A DNA stretch of 64,000 nucleotides from G963676095 sp963676095 (GTDB lineage: Bacteria; Bacteroidota; Bacteroidia; Bacteroidales; Prolixibacteraceae), in contig OY781040.1 of the NCBI GenBank assembly GCA_963676095.1, positions 2,666,001 through 2,730,000 on the forward strand, given 5' to 3'. Below the pieces are notes generated by a model. The model was not told where the DNA came from, searched no databases, and worked only from the letters and a program-made list of their open reading frames with translations. A program made the translations under genes and the position numbers. Of this stretch, positions 8,943 through 17,960 are shown in pieces (the stretch's first letter is position 1; each line of letters starts with the position of its first letter).

Positions 8943-9938
8943 ATGGACAATGAAAAAACAGATATAAAAAGAATCATCAAACTGCTTTATCAGAAACAGC
9001 CTTTAGGAAAACAGGAGTTATCTGATATCGGGGATTTTTTAAAAAATCCCGGTAATATGGACGAGCTCAATTCATACCTGGATAAAATTCCGGAAACGGG
9101 TTCTTCTTCCGATCTGAAACTGAAAGTTGAAACCATTTGGGACGAAATCGGAAAACGAAAGGAACATACACTTCCGTTCAAACGGACCATTTCAATCATC
9201 CGGAAATACGCGGCAATATTGCTCTTACCGTTGTTAATATACACTACCTGGGTAACTTACCAATACTTTTTCGCCCCAGCCGAATATTTTACTTTAGTCA
9301 CCCGTAAAGGGGAACAAACGAATGTCATTTTACCCGATGGCAGTTCTGCCTGGCTAAATGTCGATACGCGGATCATATACAACACATCGTACGGGAAAAA
9401 AGAAAGGGAACTTACGGTTAGCGGAGAGGCGTTCTTTAAGGTTAAGAAGAATGCCGCAAAACCTTTTATCGTTCATGTTCAGAATATGGATGTAAAAGCA
9501 TTGGGCACTGCTTTTAATGTAAAGGGATATGAGAATGACCTGATGGTTCAGGCATCTTTGTTTGAAGGGAAAGTAGATGTAAAAGTAAATGATTCCAAAG
9601 GACATTTAGAGCAACAAATACTGAATCCCGGGCAATCACTGGTCTTTAACAAAGAAACAGATCATGCCAACATGAAAAAGTTCAATCAGTCGACAGTAGG
9701 AGCCTGGAAAGACAAACAATTAATTTTTGAAAACACCCCTTTCAATGAAGTCATCAGCAATACAGAACGTTGGTTTAATGTCAGTATAACCTACCCTGCA
9801 ATCCAGTTTAAGAATGATTATTTAACCCTGAGGCTTAAAAAAGGGGAACCGTTGGAACACCTGCTTGAAATCATTGATGAAACTATCGGAATTAACTACA
9901 AAATAGAGAATGATAAAATTGCACTAACAAAAAAATAA
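8943..9938 (+). CDS. FecR-family anti-sigma factor (first PUL)
   Basis: This 331-residue inner-membrane anti-sigma factor has a cytoplasmic N-terminal part (1-80) to hold the ECF factor and one transmembrane helix (about 85-105, YAAILLLPLLIYTTWVTY). A periplasmic FecR domain follows (about 115-215, GEQTNVILPDGSSAWLNVDT and VKALGTAFNVKGY), then a DUF4974 C-terminal domain (about 258-330, LIFENTPFNEVISNTERWF). It should sense the N-terminal STN domain of the SusC encoded downstream. The 151-bp gap before it holds an AT-rich stretch with TTAGGGAT near 8912, a kind of sequence often found before FecR genes in Bacteroides; its function is not known to me. Confidence 0.92.
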   Translation: MDNEKTDIKRIIKLLYQKQPLGKQELSDIGDFLKNPGNMDELNSYLDKIPETGSSSDLKLKVETIWDEIGKRKEHTLPFKRTISIIRKYAAILLLPLLIYTTWVTYQYFFAPAEYFTLVTRKGEQTNVILPDGSSAWLNVDTRIIYNTSYGKKERELTVSGEAFFKVKKNAAKPFIVHVQNMDVKALGTAFNVKGYENDLMVQASLFEGKVDVKVNDSKGHLEQQILNPGQSLVFNKETDHANMKKFNQSTVGAWKDKQLIFENTPFNEVISNTERWFNVSITYPAIQFKNDYLTLRLKKGEPLEHLLEIIDETIGINYKIENDKIALTKK

Positions 9939-9960
9939 TAATGCCTATGTAGAAACTAAC

Positions 9961-10007
9961 TTTCCTAAAACAGGAAACAGCTAACTCGCGATCGGCCGTT
10001 CCCTGTT
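9961..10007 (+). promoter_or_regulatory. Leader with two overlapping stem-loops before susC
   Basis: Two alternative hairpins share the segment 9972-9977: TTTCCT (9961-9966) pairs with AGGAAA (9972-9977), or AACAGG (9969-9974) pairs with CCTGTT (10002-10007) with a short extension. They cannot form together. The start codon follows 42 bp later in the context TCAAATTT-ATG. This matches the position of the stem-loops before the other two susC genes. Confidence 0.4.
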
Positions 10008-10048
10008 GCAATTAGTAATAAAAATAAATTTTAAAACAACTCAAATTT

Positions 10049-13000
10049 ATGAAAAAAGATGATTTACGCCAAAAAGGGGTGTGGATTGGTAATGCCCTTT
10101 TAAAAAAAATTTGGAGGACGATGAAACTAACCGGACTATTTATGCTGATATCACTTGTAGCGATATCGGCGGGCACCTATTCTCAGAATACCCGTTTTTC
10201 ATTTAAAATTGAAAACGGCACGTTAAATGATCTGTTTTTACACCTGGAGCAAAACAGCGAGTTCAGATTTTCCTATAACAAATCTGATTTGGATGATACG
10301 CAAAGGATCTCCTGTGAATTTGAAAACGAATCAGTTGAACAAATTATGAATAAGGTACTGGATACTGAAAAATTGTCGATTTCAGTAAAGAACGAATATG
10401 TTATCATAACCAGTAAAAAAGATGTTGAGGGTAAACCGTTTTACAATAATCAGCCAGTTAAAACAATTTCTGGCAGAGTTACCGATTCTTCCGTCACTCC
10501 TCTCCCGGGGGTAACTGTCGTTGTAAAAGGCACTACGCAGGGAACAATCACAGATGCAGATGGAAAATATTCACTAGCCAATGTTCCCGGCGATGCGACA
10601 CTCGTGTTTTCGTTTGTGGGGATGAAAGCACAGGAAATCCCGGTTTCCGGGAAAACTGCGATTAATGTGGTGATGCAGGAAGAAACAGTCGGATTGGAGG
10701 AGGTCGTAGCCATCGGATATGGAACGATGAGAAAAAGTGACCTTACCGGCTCTTTAACCTCTCTCGGTAGTGAAGAAATTGTAAGTTCTCATAAACAAAG
10801 TACAACGGCTGCATTGCAAGGGACGATACCAGGTGTTGATATAATCAAAGATGGGAATAACCCCGGATCGGGTTTTAATATCATGATTCGTGGCCAGAAT
10901 ACGATCTCCGATGCCAGTACAACAGGAAATATGAATGACATTAATCCTCCTCTTTATGTCGTTGACGGGATGATGATGTCATCTATCAATGATATTGCTC
11001 CGGATGATATTGAGCGAATAGATGTGTTGAAAGATGCCTCTTCTACCGCTATCTATGGTTCCAGAGGGGCAAATGGAGTTGTTATTGTTACAACTAAAAA
11101 AGGCTCCGGCGGGAAAGAACGTTTTTATACCGAATATAATGGCTTCGTCAGTTTCTCAAGTGCAACGAACCTTCCTGATATGATGAACGGACAGCAGTGG
11201 GCAGACTATAAAGTACAACGCTATAAAGGGACAAACTGGAAAAATTATCTTAACGGAGAAACCGCCCCTGCCTATGCTGATGTTTTAACAACGCAGCAAT
11301 TAAATAATTTAAATGCGGGGAAAAGTGTCGACTGGGTCGATGAGCTTTTAGGGCTGGCTATTTCTCATAATCATTCGGCAAGAATTTACGGGAATGGAGA
11401 AGGACTCGTTTATTCTTTCGGATTAGGCTATACTGATGAAGCTGGCGTTACAGGTGATACCGACAATTATAAGCGTTATAACCTAAGTGGATCCATTGAT
11501 AAAGAGCTGAATAAAAACTTGAAAGCAGGTGTTAATATTTATAATACCTATTCTGTACTTTCTTCAACCCCTGAGACTGTCCGCCAGGCGTACCGTCTTT
11601 CTCCATTGGCTGATATGTACAATGATGACGGAAGTCTTCGGACATTTCCGGATGCTGCTTTGAGCAACGTATCAAACCCATTGGTGGAAAGAAAAAACAA
11701 TGTCCGTGAAACCAAAACGTTACATGCTTTTGGTAATGTATACCTGGAATACAAACCGCTTAAATGGTTGACATTCAAAACAACATTCTCTCCCGATGTT
11801 ACATTTGACCGGTATGGGGGATATGCAGCTTCAGAATCAAAAACAGGAAAGGGTTCTGCTGCAAATACAAGAGCTTACTATGAAACAAGTAATACCCTTT
11901 CGTATACATGGACAAACCTGGCCACAGTAAAAAAGAATTTTGGGGTTCATTCATTTGATGTCATGTTAGGAACGGAATGGTTTAAGAAAGAACAGGATGG
12001 TCTTGATGCTGAGGTCCGAAATTTTTCAACAGATGCATATACCTTTTATAACCTGGCTGCCGGTGCAAGTATTAACACGCTGGATAGCTATTATAGCGGA
12101 GAGCAGTGGATGTCGTATTTTTCACGTCTGAATTATTCGTTGAAAGATAAGTATCTGTTAACTGTAACAGGTCGTTACGATGGCAGTTCACGTTTATCCG
12201 AAGGACATAAATGGAAGTTTTTCCCATCGGCAGCCCTTGGTTGGCGTCTGTCTGAGGAAGATTTCATGAAGAACCAACATCTGGTGAATAATTTGAAACT
12301 TCGGTTAAGTTATGGGGTTTCCGGTAATAATAACAATATTGATCCGTATGAAACTTCAGCTACGATCGACAACAATTATTACGTGTTTGGAGATAATGCT
12401 TCGGTCGCTTCAACCATCAGCAGTTTTGCAAATACAACCCTTTCATGGGAAACTACCAAAGAGTGGAATCTGGGTGTTGACTTAAGTCTGTTTAAAGGAC
12501 GTATTAATGGTAGCGCAGATGTTTATACCCGCCGGACAGAGGGTATTTTAATGGATCGGGTGCTTTCTATCATGAACGGTTATAGTTCCGTTATAGATAA
12601 TGTGGGAATCGTTGGTAACAAGGGTATTGAACTCAGTCTGACTTCTTCAAATATCCGCACAAAAAATTTCTCATGGACAACAAATATAAACTTCGCGACT
12701 AATCATAATGAGATTATTGAATTGTCAGACGGCAGCACTTCAGATGAAGCAAATCAATGGTTTGTTGGGCAATCAGTAGGTGTTATCTGGGACTACAAGA
12801 AAGTCGGATATTGGGGCGTTGATGAAATCGATGAAGCTGCAGCTTATGGTTGTGTTCCAGGTTCCGTCAAAGTGTTGGAGGTCGATGGAAATACCAGCTC
12901 GACGAATGCAGATAAAGTATTTTTGGGAAATCGCTACCCGAAATGGACAGGTGGTATAACCAATACTTTCACGTATAAGAATTTTAGTTTAGCAGTGTTT

Positions 13001-13405
13001 GTATATACTCGTCAGGGGCAAAAGAGTTATTCCCAGTTTCACTGGACTGCTGCGCTTGATGATAACGTAAACTTTAACCATATGAACATCAAATATTGGA
13101 CACCCGAAGATCCTGACGGAGCAGAATGGTATCGCGCGGGTACTGGCGACTATGGACAATCGTCTGCTCTTATGTGGCAAAAAACCTCTTTTGTAAAAGT
13201 CGGTTATATTACCCTTGGGTATGATTTGCCTAAATCCCTGACTCCTAAATGGGGACTAAATAAATGTCATTTTTATTTTTCTTGCCAGAACCCATTTGTG
13301 TTTACAAGCTATGATGGTTGGGATCCGGAAGCTCCAAGTAAAGGAACAGATACCTCCTACTTTATGACAAAGTCCTTTGATCTTGGCGTCAACTTAAGTT
13401 TCTAA
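10049..13405 (+). CDS. SusC-like TonB-dependent receptor with STN domain
   Basis: This 1118-residue outer-membrane importer of glycan fragments works with the adjacent SusD. An N-terminal extension and signal sequence end near GTYSQ (about residue 46). An STN domain follows (about 52-125), which contacts FecR, then a carboxypeptidase-regulatory-like domain (about 140-225, ISGRVTDSS...GTTQGTITDADGKYSL). The TonB box region is GLEEVVAIGYGTMRKSD, followed by the plug with an ...STAIYGSRGANGVVIVTTKKG motif and a barrel ending in GVNLSF. The terminal F is the expected outer-membrane assembly signal, so the protein looks complete. The regulatory-like domain is nearly the same as in the SusC at 23684. 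Its presence with an STN domain agrees with control by the upstream sigma/FecR pair. Confidence 0.95.
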   Translation: MKKDDLRQKGVWIGNALLKKIWRTMKLTGLFMLISLVAISAGTYSQNTRFSFKIENGTLNDLFLHLEQNSEFRFSYNKSDLDDTQRISCEFENESVEQIMNKVLDTEKLSISVKNEYVIITSKKDVEGKPFYNNQPVKTISGRVTDSSVTPLPGVTVVVKGTTQGTITDADGKYSLANVPGDATLVFSFVGMKAQEIPVSGKTAINVVMQEETVGLEEVVAIGYGTMRKSDLTGSLTSLGSEEIVSSHKQSTTAALQGTIPGVDIIKDGNNPGSGFNIMIRGQNTISDASTTGNMNDINPPLYVVDGMMMSSINDIAPDDIERIDVLKDASSTAIYGSRGANGVVIVTTKKGSGGKERFYTEYNGFVSFSSATNLPDMMNGQQWADYKVQRYKGTNWKNYLNGETAPAYADVLTTQQLNNLNAGKSVDWVDELLGLAISHNHSARIYGNGEGLVYSFGLGYTDEAGVTGDTDNYKRYNLSGSIDKELNKNLKAGVNIYNTYSVLSSTPETVRQAYRLSPLADMYNDDGSLRTFPDAALSNVSNPLVERKNNVRETKTLHAFGNVYLEYKPLKWLTFKTTFSPDVTFDRYGGYAASESKTGKGSAANTRAYYETSNTLSYTWTNLATVKKNFGVHSFDVMLGTEWFKKEQDGLDAEVRNFSTDAYTFYNLAAGASINTLDSYYSGEQWMSYFSRLNYSLKDKYLLTVTGRYDGSSRLSEGHKWKFFPSAALGWRLSEEDFMKNQHLVNNLKLRLSYGVSGNNNNIDPYETSATIDNNYYVFGDNASVASTISSFANTTLSWETTKEWNLGVDLSLFKGRINGSADVYTRRTEGILMDRVLSIMNGYSSVIDNVGIVGNKGIELSLTSSNIRTKNFSWTTNINFATNHNEIIELSDGSTSDEANQWFVGQSVGVIWDYKKVGYWGVDEIDEAAAYGCVPGSVKVLEVDGNTSSTNADKVFLGNRYPKWTGGITNTFTYKNFSLAVFVYTRQGQKSYSQFHWTAALDDNVNFNHMNIKYWTPEDPDGAEWYRAGTGDYGQSSALMWQKTSFVKVGYITLGYDLPKSLTPKWGLNKCHFYFSCQNPFVFTSYDGWDPEAPSKGTDTSYFMTKSFDLGVNLSF

Positions 13406-13423
13406 TCTAATTGATATACTGAA

Positions 13424-15103
13424 ATGAAAAAAATAATACAAATTTCAATATTGGGCCTTTTGGCTACAGGTGTATTTGCATCCTGCAGTTTGGATGAGAT
13501 AAATAAATCGACCGAAACAAGTGATAATTATATTACCAGTGAAACTGAATATGAAGAATTAGTAACAGCTGCTTATATGTATTTGCGCCCGCTTTTAGGA
13601 TCTACAAATACGCATATGATGTGGTATGGAACTGATATTTATTCCAGGACCGGTGAGGTTAATAGTAGTTCTCAGGTTGGAATTGATGACTATTCTTATT
13701 TAGATCCAAACGATGGCAGCTGTTACAACTATTGGTCTGATAATTATAATGTTATAACAAAAACCAACACCGCAATGAGTCGTGGAGAGGATATTGAGTT
13801 ATCCGAAGGAACACGTTCTGTAAGAACTGCAGAAATGTTAGCATTAAGATCCTATGCCTATTTTAACCTGGTAGAAACTTTTGGTGGTGTTCCCCTTGTC
13901 CTTGAAGAATCCTTAAGTCCGACTTATACCTATACAAGAGCATCAGAAGAAGAAGTTTATACACAGATTGTAGGCGACCTTGAAACAGCCATTAAAAGTC
14001 TGCCTGCTTCTTTAAGCTCAAGTGATTTTGGACGCGTGGATTTAGGAATGGCTAAGCACTTGCTTGGTAAAGTTTTGCTGACGAGGAGTTATAAATCTTT
14101 TGCCGTGTCGGACGATTTATCCAGGGCCATTACCTATTTCAATGATGTTATTGCTCTTCATCCAATGGTAAATGATTGGAGTACATTATTTGGAGATAAT
14201 GGATACGATAATGATAATTCTGAGGTGATTTTTTCCGTGAGGTATTCGACCAACCAAAGTTATAACGGATTAACCGGAAACGGCCTTTACCAGCATTTTA
14301 AGTTTGCATTGTATATGTGGCCGGGGAATACTCATCGCGGAGCTCCTTATTGGCGTTCCGATGTTTCTTATATGGCTTCGGAAGATTATTTAAACTCTTT
14401 TGAAGACAATGATATTAGAAGCGATGAAACCTATTTGATAAGACATGTGGTTGCCGGAGCTTCAGGTTCCACCGGGAATATAACCTTTGAAAAAGGCGAT
14501 ACCGTAATTTATTTTCCTAAGTATGAAATGAGTGATGAGGAGATCACAACATACAAGGCTGCAAATCCAAGTGTCTATTTGGTTTGTAACCCAGACCGCT
14601 ATCATGAACTTTTTGTTGTTGGGAACCAAAATGTTTGTTATCCGATGGTATATAAATTTTATGATCCGAATATCCCAGAATACACAGCAAGTGTGACCGA
14701 TGGAGAAGACGGTATGGGAACAAGAGATACCTATATTTTTCGCACCGCAGAAACAAAATTGCTGTTAGCTGAAGCATATCTTAAAAATGGGAAGACAGAT
14801 GAAGCCTTACAGCAAGTGAATGATATCCGGACCCGTGCCAGTGCGACTTCATTAACAAGTATCGATTTAGATGGAGTACTCGATGAATCAGGACGCGAGT
14901 TATTTGGTGAAGCAAATCGTTGGATGGACCTGAAACGTTGTGGCAAATTATTTGAAAGGGCATATAAATATAACAAGTTTGTTCAGGCACACCATTCAAG
15001 CGCATCGGATATTGATTCCTATTTCCTGTTAAGACCTATTCCTCAAACAGAAATTGAGCGGACTCAAAGTTCGTTAACACAGAATCCGGGGTACTCAGAC
15101 TAA
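13424..15103 (+). CDS. SusD/RagB-like outer-membrane lipoprotein
   Basis: This 559-residue surface glycan-binding lipoprotein caps the SusC barrel encoded 18 bp upstream. The lipobox is VFASC with Cys20. A SusD-like N-terminal TPR region follows (ALRSYAYFNLVETFGGVPLVLEE at about 145-167), then the C-terminal RagB/SusD region (TYIFRTAETKLLLAEAYLKNG, LDESGRELFGEANRWMDLKRCG) and the usual end PIPQTEIERTQ...LTQNPGYSD. All hallmarks are present and the gene looks intact. It is the last gene before a strong hairpin, so susCD here may form their own transcript. Confidence 0.95.
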   Translation: MKKIIQISILGLLATGVFASCSLDEINKSTETSDNYITSETEYEELVTAAYMYLRPLLGSTNTHMMWYGTDIYSRTGEVNSSSQVGIDDYSYLDPNDGSCYNYWSDNYNVITKTNTAMSRGEDIELSEGTRSVRTAEMLALRSYAYFNLVETFGGVPLVLEESLSPTYTYTRASEEEVYTQIVGDLETAIKSLPASLSSSDFGRVDLGMAKHLLGKVLLTRSYKSFAVSDDLSRAITYFNDVIALHPMVNDWSTLFGDNGYDNDNSEVIFSVRYSTNQSYNGLTGNGLYQHFKFALYMWPGNTHRGAPYWRSDVSYMASEDYLNSFEDNDIRSDETYLIRHVVAGASGSTGNITFEKGDTVIYFPKYEMSDEEITTYKAANPSVYLVCNPDRYHELFVVGNQNVCYPMVYKFYDPNIPEYTASVTDGEDGMGTRDTYIFRTAETKLLLAEAYLKNGKTDEALQQVNDIRTRASATSLTSIDLDGVLDESGRELFGEANRWMDLKRCGKLFERAYKYNKFVQAHHSSASDIDSYFLLRPIPQTEIERTQSSLTQNPGYSD

Positions 15104-15234
15104 TAAAAAATCCACAATTCTTTACTATGGTATTTGCAATAACCATTCCTCCGAAATATCAGCTGCGGATCACTGTTTGACAAGTAATATTATATTGAAA
15201 TTGAGAAAGTTTTATTGGAAATAGAATAAAAAGA

Positions 15235-15282
15235 GTGCGTACTCTGAAAATCATTTAATTACATGATTTTCAGAGTACGCTC
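15235..15282 (+). terminator. Long stem-loop after the first susD
   Basis: A perfect 18-bp stem (15237-15254 with 15263-15280) with an 8-nt loop lies 131 bp after the SusD stop codon. No clear T-run follows, so it may stabilise the 3' end of susCD mRNA or terminate factor-dependently. A similarly strong stem-loop follows the second susD. Confidence 0.6.
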
Positions 15283-15323
15283 AATAAACAAATGAAAGAG
15301 GACTTTTTTTAAGAAGAACGGTT

Positions 15324-15650
15324 ATGAGAAAATCTGTTTTATTTATTTTTTTCTCAGGTTTCTTTCTTCATGGCATGGCAGCCGAAAAACGTGACCTGCT
15401 GCAGAAAGAAGCCCGGAGAATTAATTTGGCGCAATTGCTGGTTCAAAATTTTTCTGAGCTGGATTTTCCAAGATACAGCAATCGTGGTTTCTGGGATAAT
15501 TTACCTTCCGCAATCATGGATATAGAATGCTGTGATGTGGAAGACAACGGATTGAAACGTTTCTGGCCCAAAGGTATTACCCGGATTGTATTTACAATGC
15601 ATTCAACCGGCAAGAAAGGCGAAAGCACAATTAAGATAACGCCTTTATAA
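15324..15650 (+). CDS. Short exported ORF, probable gene fusion scar
   Basis: This 108-residue frame has a signal peptide (about 1-19, ending HGMAA). The next stretch, LLQKEARRINLAQLLVQNF...DFPRYSNRGFWDNLP, resembles the N-terminus of heparinase II/III-type lyases, which usually exceed 600 residues. After residue about 66 this likeness ends, and the last part (RFWPKGITRIVFTMHSTGKKGESTIKITPL) looks like the final beta-strands of a different enzyme, perhaps a GH2 C-terminal domain. Start, RBS context and spacing to GH28 are normal for a PUL gene. I read it as an internal deletion that joined two genes in frame, similar to the susC::GH127 case. Family assignments for both halves are tentative, and the protein is unlikely to be catalytic. 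Confidence 0.5.
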   Translation: MRKSVLFIFFSGFFLHGMAAEKRDLLQKEARRINLAQLLVQNFSELDFPRYSNRGFWDNLPSAIMDIECCDVEDNGLKRFWPKGITRIVFTMHSTGKKGESTIKITPL

Positions 15651-15674
15651 AAAAGAGTAGGAAGTGTAAATTTG
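15644..15674 (+). promoter_or_regulatory. Candidate Bacteroidetes promoter for GH28
   Basis: A -7 element TAAATTTG (15667-15674, matching TAnnTTTG) is preceded by TTTA (15644-15647) at exactly 19 bp, close to the -33 TTTG consensus. It ends 26 bp before the GH28 ATG at 15701. It overlaps the 3' end of the preceding short ORF. Confidence 0.45.
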
Positions 15675-15700
15675 CGATAATTAAATACAGAAATACAATA

Positions 15701-17248
15701 ATGAACAAGTTAAAAATCCGCATTAGTATAATTTTATGTCTGATATTTACAACCGGGATTCAGGCCAAAGAGTACAATATCCTCGATTTCGGAGCAAAAC
15801 CCGACGGGCAGACAATAAACACAAAGGCTATTCAGTCGGCTATTGACCAACTGTCGGAAGCTGGTGGCGGTAAATTAATCGTTCCGGAAGGAAAATTTCT
15901 TACCGGAAGTTTGCAGATGAGATCCAATATCCACCTGTATCTTGAAAAGGGGGCAGTTTTACTCGGGAGCACCAACCCTTATCATTACACCGAACTGGCG
16001 ATGCCCGGCAGGCCGGAGACCGATAAAAAGGACGATAATTCGCAAATGGCACTTCTGGTTGCATACAAAGCTGATAATATAATCATTTCTGGTAATGGGA
16101 GAATTGACGGACAAGGGAGGGCGCTGGCCCTGAATATCGATAGCTTACATCATACCGGAGAGAGGATTGATCCTAATTATAATGTTTCAGGCATGCGTCC
16201 GAACGAAACGATGCGCCCGAAGCTTTTTCGTTTTTCGACCTGCACGAATGTCAGTATTTCAGGTTTGGAACTTCAAAACAGCGCCTGTTGGGGGCTCTCG
16301 TTCGAGTTATGCCATAACCTGAAAATAGACGGGGTCAAAGTGCTTAACCGTGCTTACTGGAACAATGACGGAATGGATATTTCGGATTGCCGCAACGTAA
16401 GCATAACCAATTGTGATGTCAACTCTGCCGATGACGGTATTTGCCTGAAATCATACTATCCGGGATATGCCAACGACAGCATTTATATTGCCAACTGTAA
16501 GCTAAGGACAAGTGCCAGCGCCATTAAATTCGGGACAGCGTCATACGGTGGGTTTAAAAACATAACCATCAGGAATATTAAAATCTACGATACTTTCCGC
16601 TCGGCAATAGCAATCGAATCGGTTGACGGGGCTGACATTGAGAATATTGAAATTTCAGATATCACGGCAAAAAATACCGGGAATGCCATTTTTATCCGTC
16701 TGGGACACAGGGGAGGTAAAAATCCGGGAAGCATAAAAAATGTTCATATCCACGATATGAAAGTACAGGTCGCATTTGGCCGGCCCGATATCGATTATGA
16801 CATGAGGGGCCCGGCTGTAACCTTTTTTCACAATCCTTTCCCTTCATCAATAACGGGTATCCCGGGACACGAGGTCGAAAATGTCAGGATCGAAGATATT
16901 GAGATAACATACCCGGGGAGGGCATCAAAAGGAATGGCTTACGTTCCGCTGAGCCGATTAAACCAGGTGCCTGAACAAATAAAAGATTACCCAGAGTTTC
17001 ATATGTTCCGCGAATTACCCGCATGGGGTTTTTATGTGCGCCATGTAAACGGCATTGCGTTTAAAAATGTTGCAGTGGTAACCAGAAAACACGATTTCAG
17101 GCCTGCTTATGTTTTTGACGATGTGCAGGGGGTAAATATGGATAAGGTTTACATGAACGGGGACAATAACGGAGCGCAAATTATCCTGAGAAACGTAACC
17201 GGCAAAAATTTAAATGTAGACCCGGAGTTAGTTAAAGTGGTTCAATAA
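15701..17248 (+). CDS. GH28 polygalacturonase-family glycosidase
   Basis: This 515-residue exported enzyme has a signal peptide (about 1-22) and a right-handed beta-helix of the pectin-degrading GH28 family. It would cleave galacturonic-acid linkages in homogalacturonan or rhamnogalacturonan backbones in the periplasm. The hallmarks are FGAKPDG near the N-terminus, WNNDGMD (N222, D223) for motif I and ADDGICLK (D244, D245) for motif II. Motif III, usually GHG, reads SAS (271-273), and motif IV reads RLGHRGG (from R333) in place of RIK. The acidic catalytic residues are kept, but the histidine motif is not, so specificity may differ from classical polygalacturonase. It has its own candidate promoter. 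Part of its 3' end is duplicated at 21490-21560. Confidence 0.88.
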   Translation: MNKLKIRISIILCLIFTTGIQAKEYNILDFGAKPDGQTINTKAIQSAIDQLSEAGGGKLIVPEGKFLTGSLQMRSNIHLYLEKGAVLLGSTNPYHYTELAMPGRPETDKKDDNSQMALLVAYKADNIIISGNGRIDGQGRALALNIDSLHHTGERIDPNYNVSGMRPNETMRPKLFRFSTCTNVSISGLELQNSACWGLSFELCHNLKIDGVKVLNRAYWNNDGMDISDCRNVSITNCDVNSADDGICLKSYYPGYANDSIYIANCKLRTSASAIKFGTASYGGFKNITIRNIKIYDTFRSAIAIESVDGADIENIEISDITAKNTGNAIFIRLGHRGGKNPGSIKNVHIHDMKVQVAFGRPDIDYDMRGPAVTFFHNPFPSSITGIPGHEVENVRIEDIEITYPGRASKGMAYVPLSRLNQVPEQIKDYPEFHMFRELPAWGFYVRHVNGIAFKNVAVVTRKHDFRPAYVFDDVQGVNMDKVYMNGDNNGAQIILRNVTGKNLNVDPELVKVVQ

Positions 17249-17702
17249 AATTATTTAAAGCTAACGAAGTAAAATCTTTCCACTGGTATTTTATTGTATT
17301 TTCATCTTAGACGAATCGTACAAATTTCAAATTTGTATTTGCTTTAATCGTAAAAAGTTTTAACATTTGGCATTGACTTACCTTAGTTAAACTTATAAAC
17401 GATTGAAAGGGGCAGACATAAATATTGAAAAAAAGATTGTCCTGCAATTTATTTCAGGTAATGAAAAAGCCTGTGAACTGATTTTTCACCAGACTAAGGG
17501 CAAACTGAAAGGATTCCTCAAAAAAGCATTACCAAAAGATGAAGATGCAGAGAGCATCATGCAGGATGTTTATCTAAAGCTATGGTCAACGCGAAAATTT
17601 ATTCAACCGGATAAGAATTTTGAGACTTACCTTTTTGCAATAAGCAGGAACCTGGTAATCGATGTCATGCGGAAAAGGCTACACAAACAAAAATATCTTG
17701 AG
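17221..17702 (+). repeat. 482-bp direct repeat, copy A
   Basis: This covers the last 28 bp of GH28, the intergenic region and the first 100 codons of a sigma factor. It matches 21523-22004 without gaps (constant offset 4302) and with only scattered differences. Homology ends abruptly after 17702 inside the sigma gene. The near-identity indicates a recent duplication. Confidence 0.92.
17320..17369 (+). promoter_or_regulatory. Palindrome and candidate promoter before the truncated sigma gene
   Basis: The palindrome ACAAATTTcAAATTTGT (17320-17336) is followed by TTTG (17338-17341), 19 bp, then TAACATTTG (17361-17369), which is one base longer than the TAnnTTTG consensus. The same block stands before the intact sigma gene at 21622-21671. 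The palindrome could be an operator. Confidence 0.35.
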
Positions 17703-17774
17703 AATATAAAATTAATAGTATGGAAGAAAACTATGTCATCAATGAAATTTGAACAATTAAAAATCATATCTTAG
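17403..17774 (+). pseudogene. Truncated ECF sigma factor (lacks region 4)
   Basis: Residues 1-100 are almost the same as the intact sigma factor at 21705 (sigma-2 region, DAESIMQDVYLKLWSTRKF, LVIDVMRKRLHKQKYLE). The frame then departs at position 17703 into 23 unrelated residues and stops. The whole DNA-binding region 4 is missing, so it cannot recognise a -35 element alone; at most it could compete for the anti-sigma factor or core polymerase. The start codon is TTG at 17403, because a stop lies five codons upstream with no ATG between; the intact copy uses the same TTG. It sits between GH28 and the GH2 gene. Confidence 0.85.
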
Positions 17775-17777
17775 TAC

Positions 17778-17912
17778 TTTTCCAAAAAGACAACGAAAGA
17801 TGCGGTTGGCAAACCCGATCTGAAACTGGCTCGCGATACTTATTTTGCAAGGCTCTACCCACTAGGAAAAGTTGGGGTCAGGACGAAATGGAGCCTTCCC
17901 TGTTGGGGCTAA
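17778..17912 (+). other. Gene relic between truncated sigma and GH2
   Basis: An open stretch of about 44 codons (FSKKTTKDAVGKPDLK then LARDTYFARLYPLGKVG) ends at TAA near 17912. It has no start codon and no family that I recognise, but it has the look of coding sequence. It is most likely the 3' end of a gene lost when the sigma copy was truncated. Confidence 0.25.
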
Positions 17913-17960
17913 CTGTTGAAGCAGAGAAATCAATTATTGAAAAATAATCACGTAATAAAT

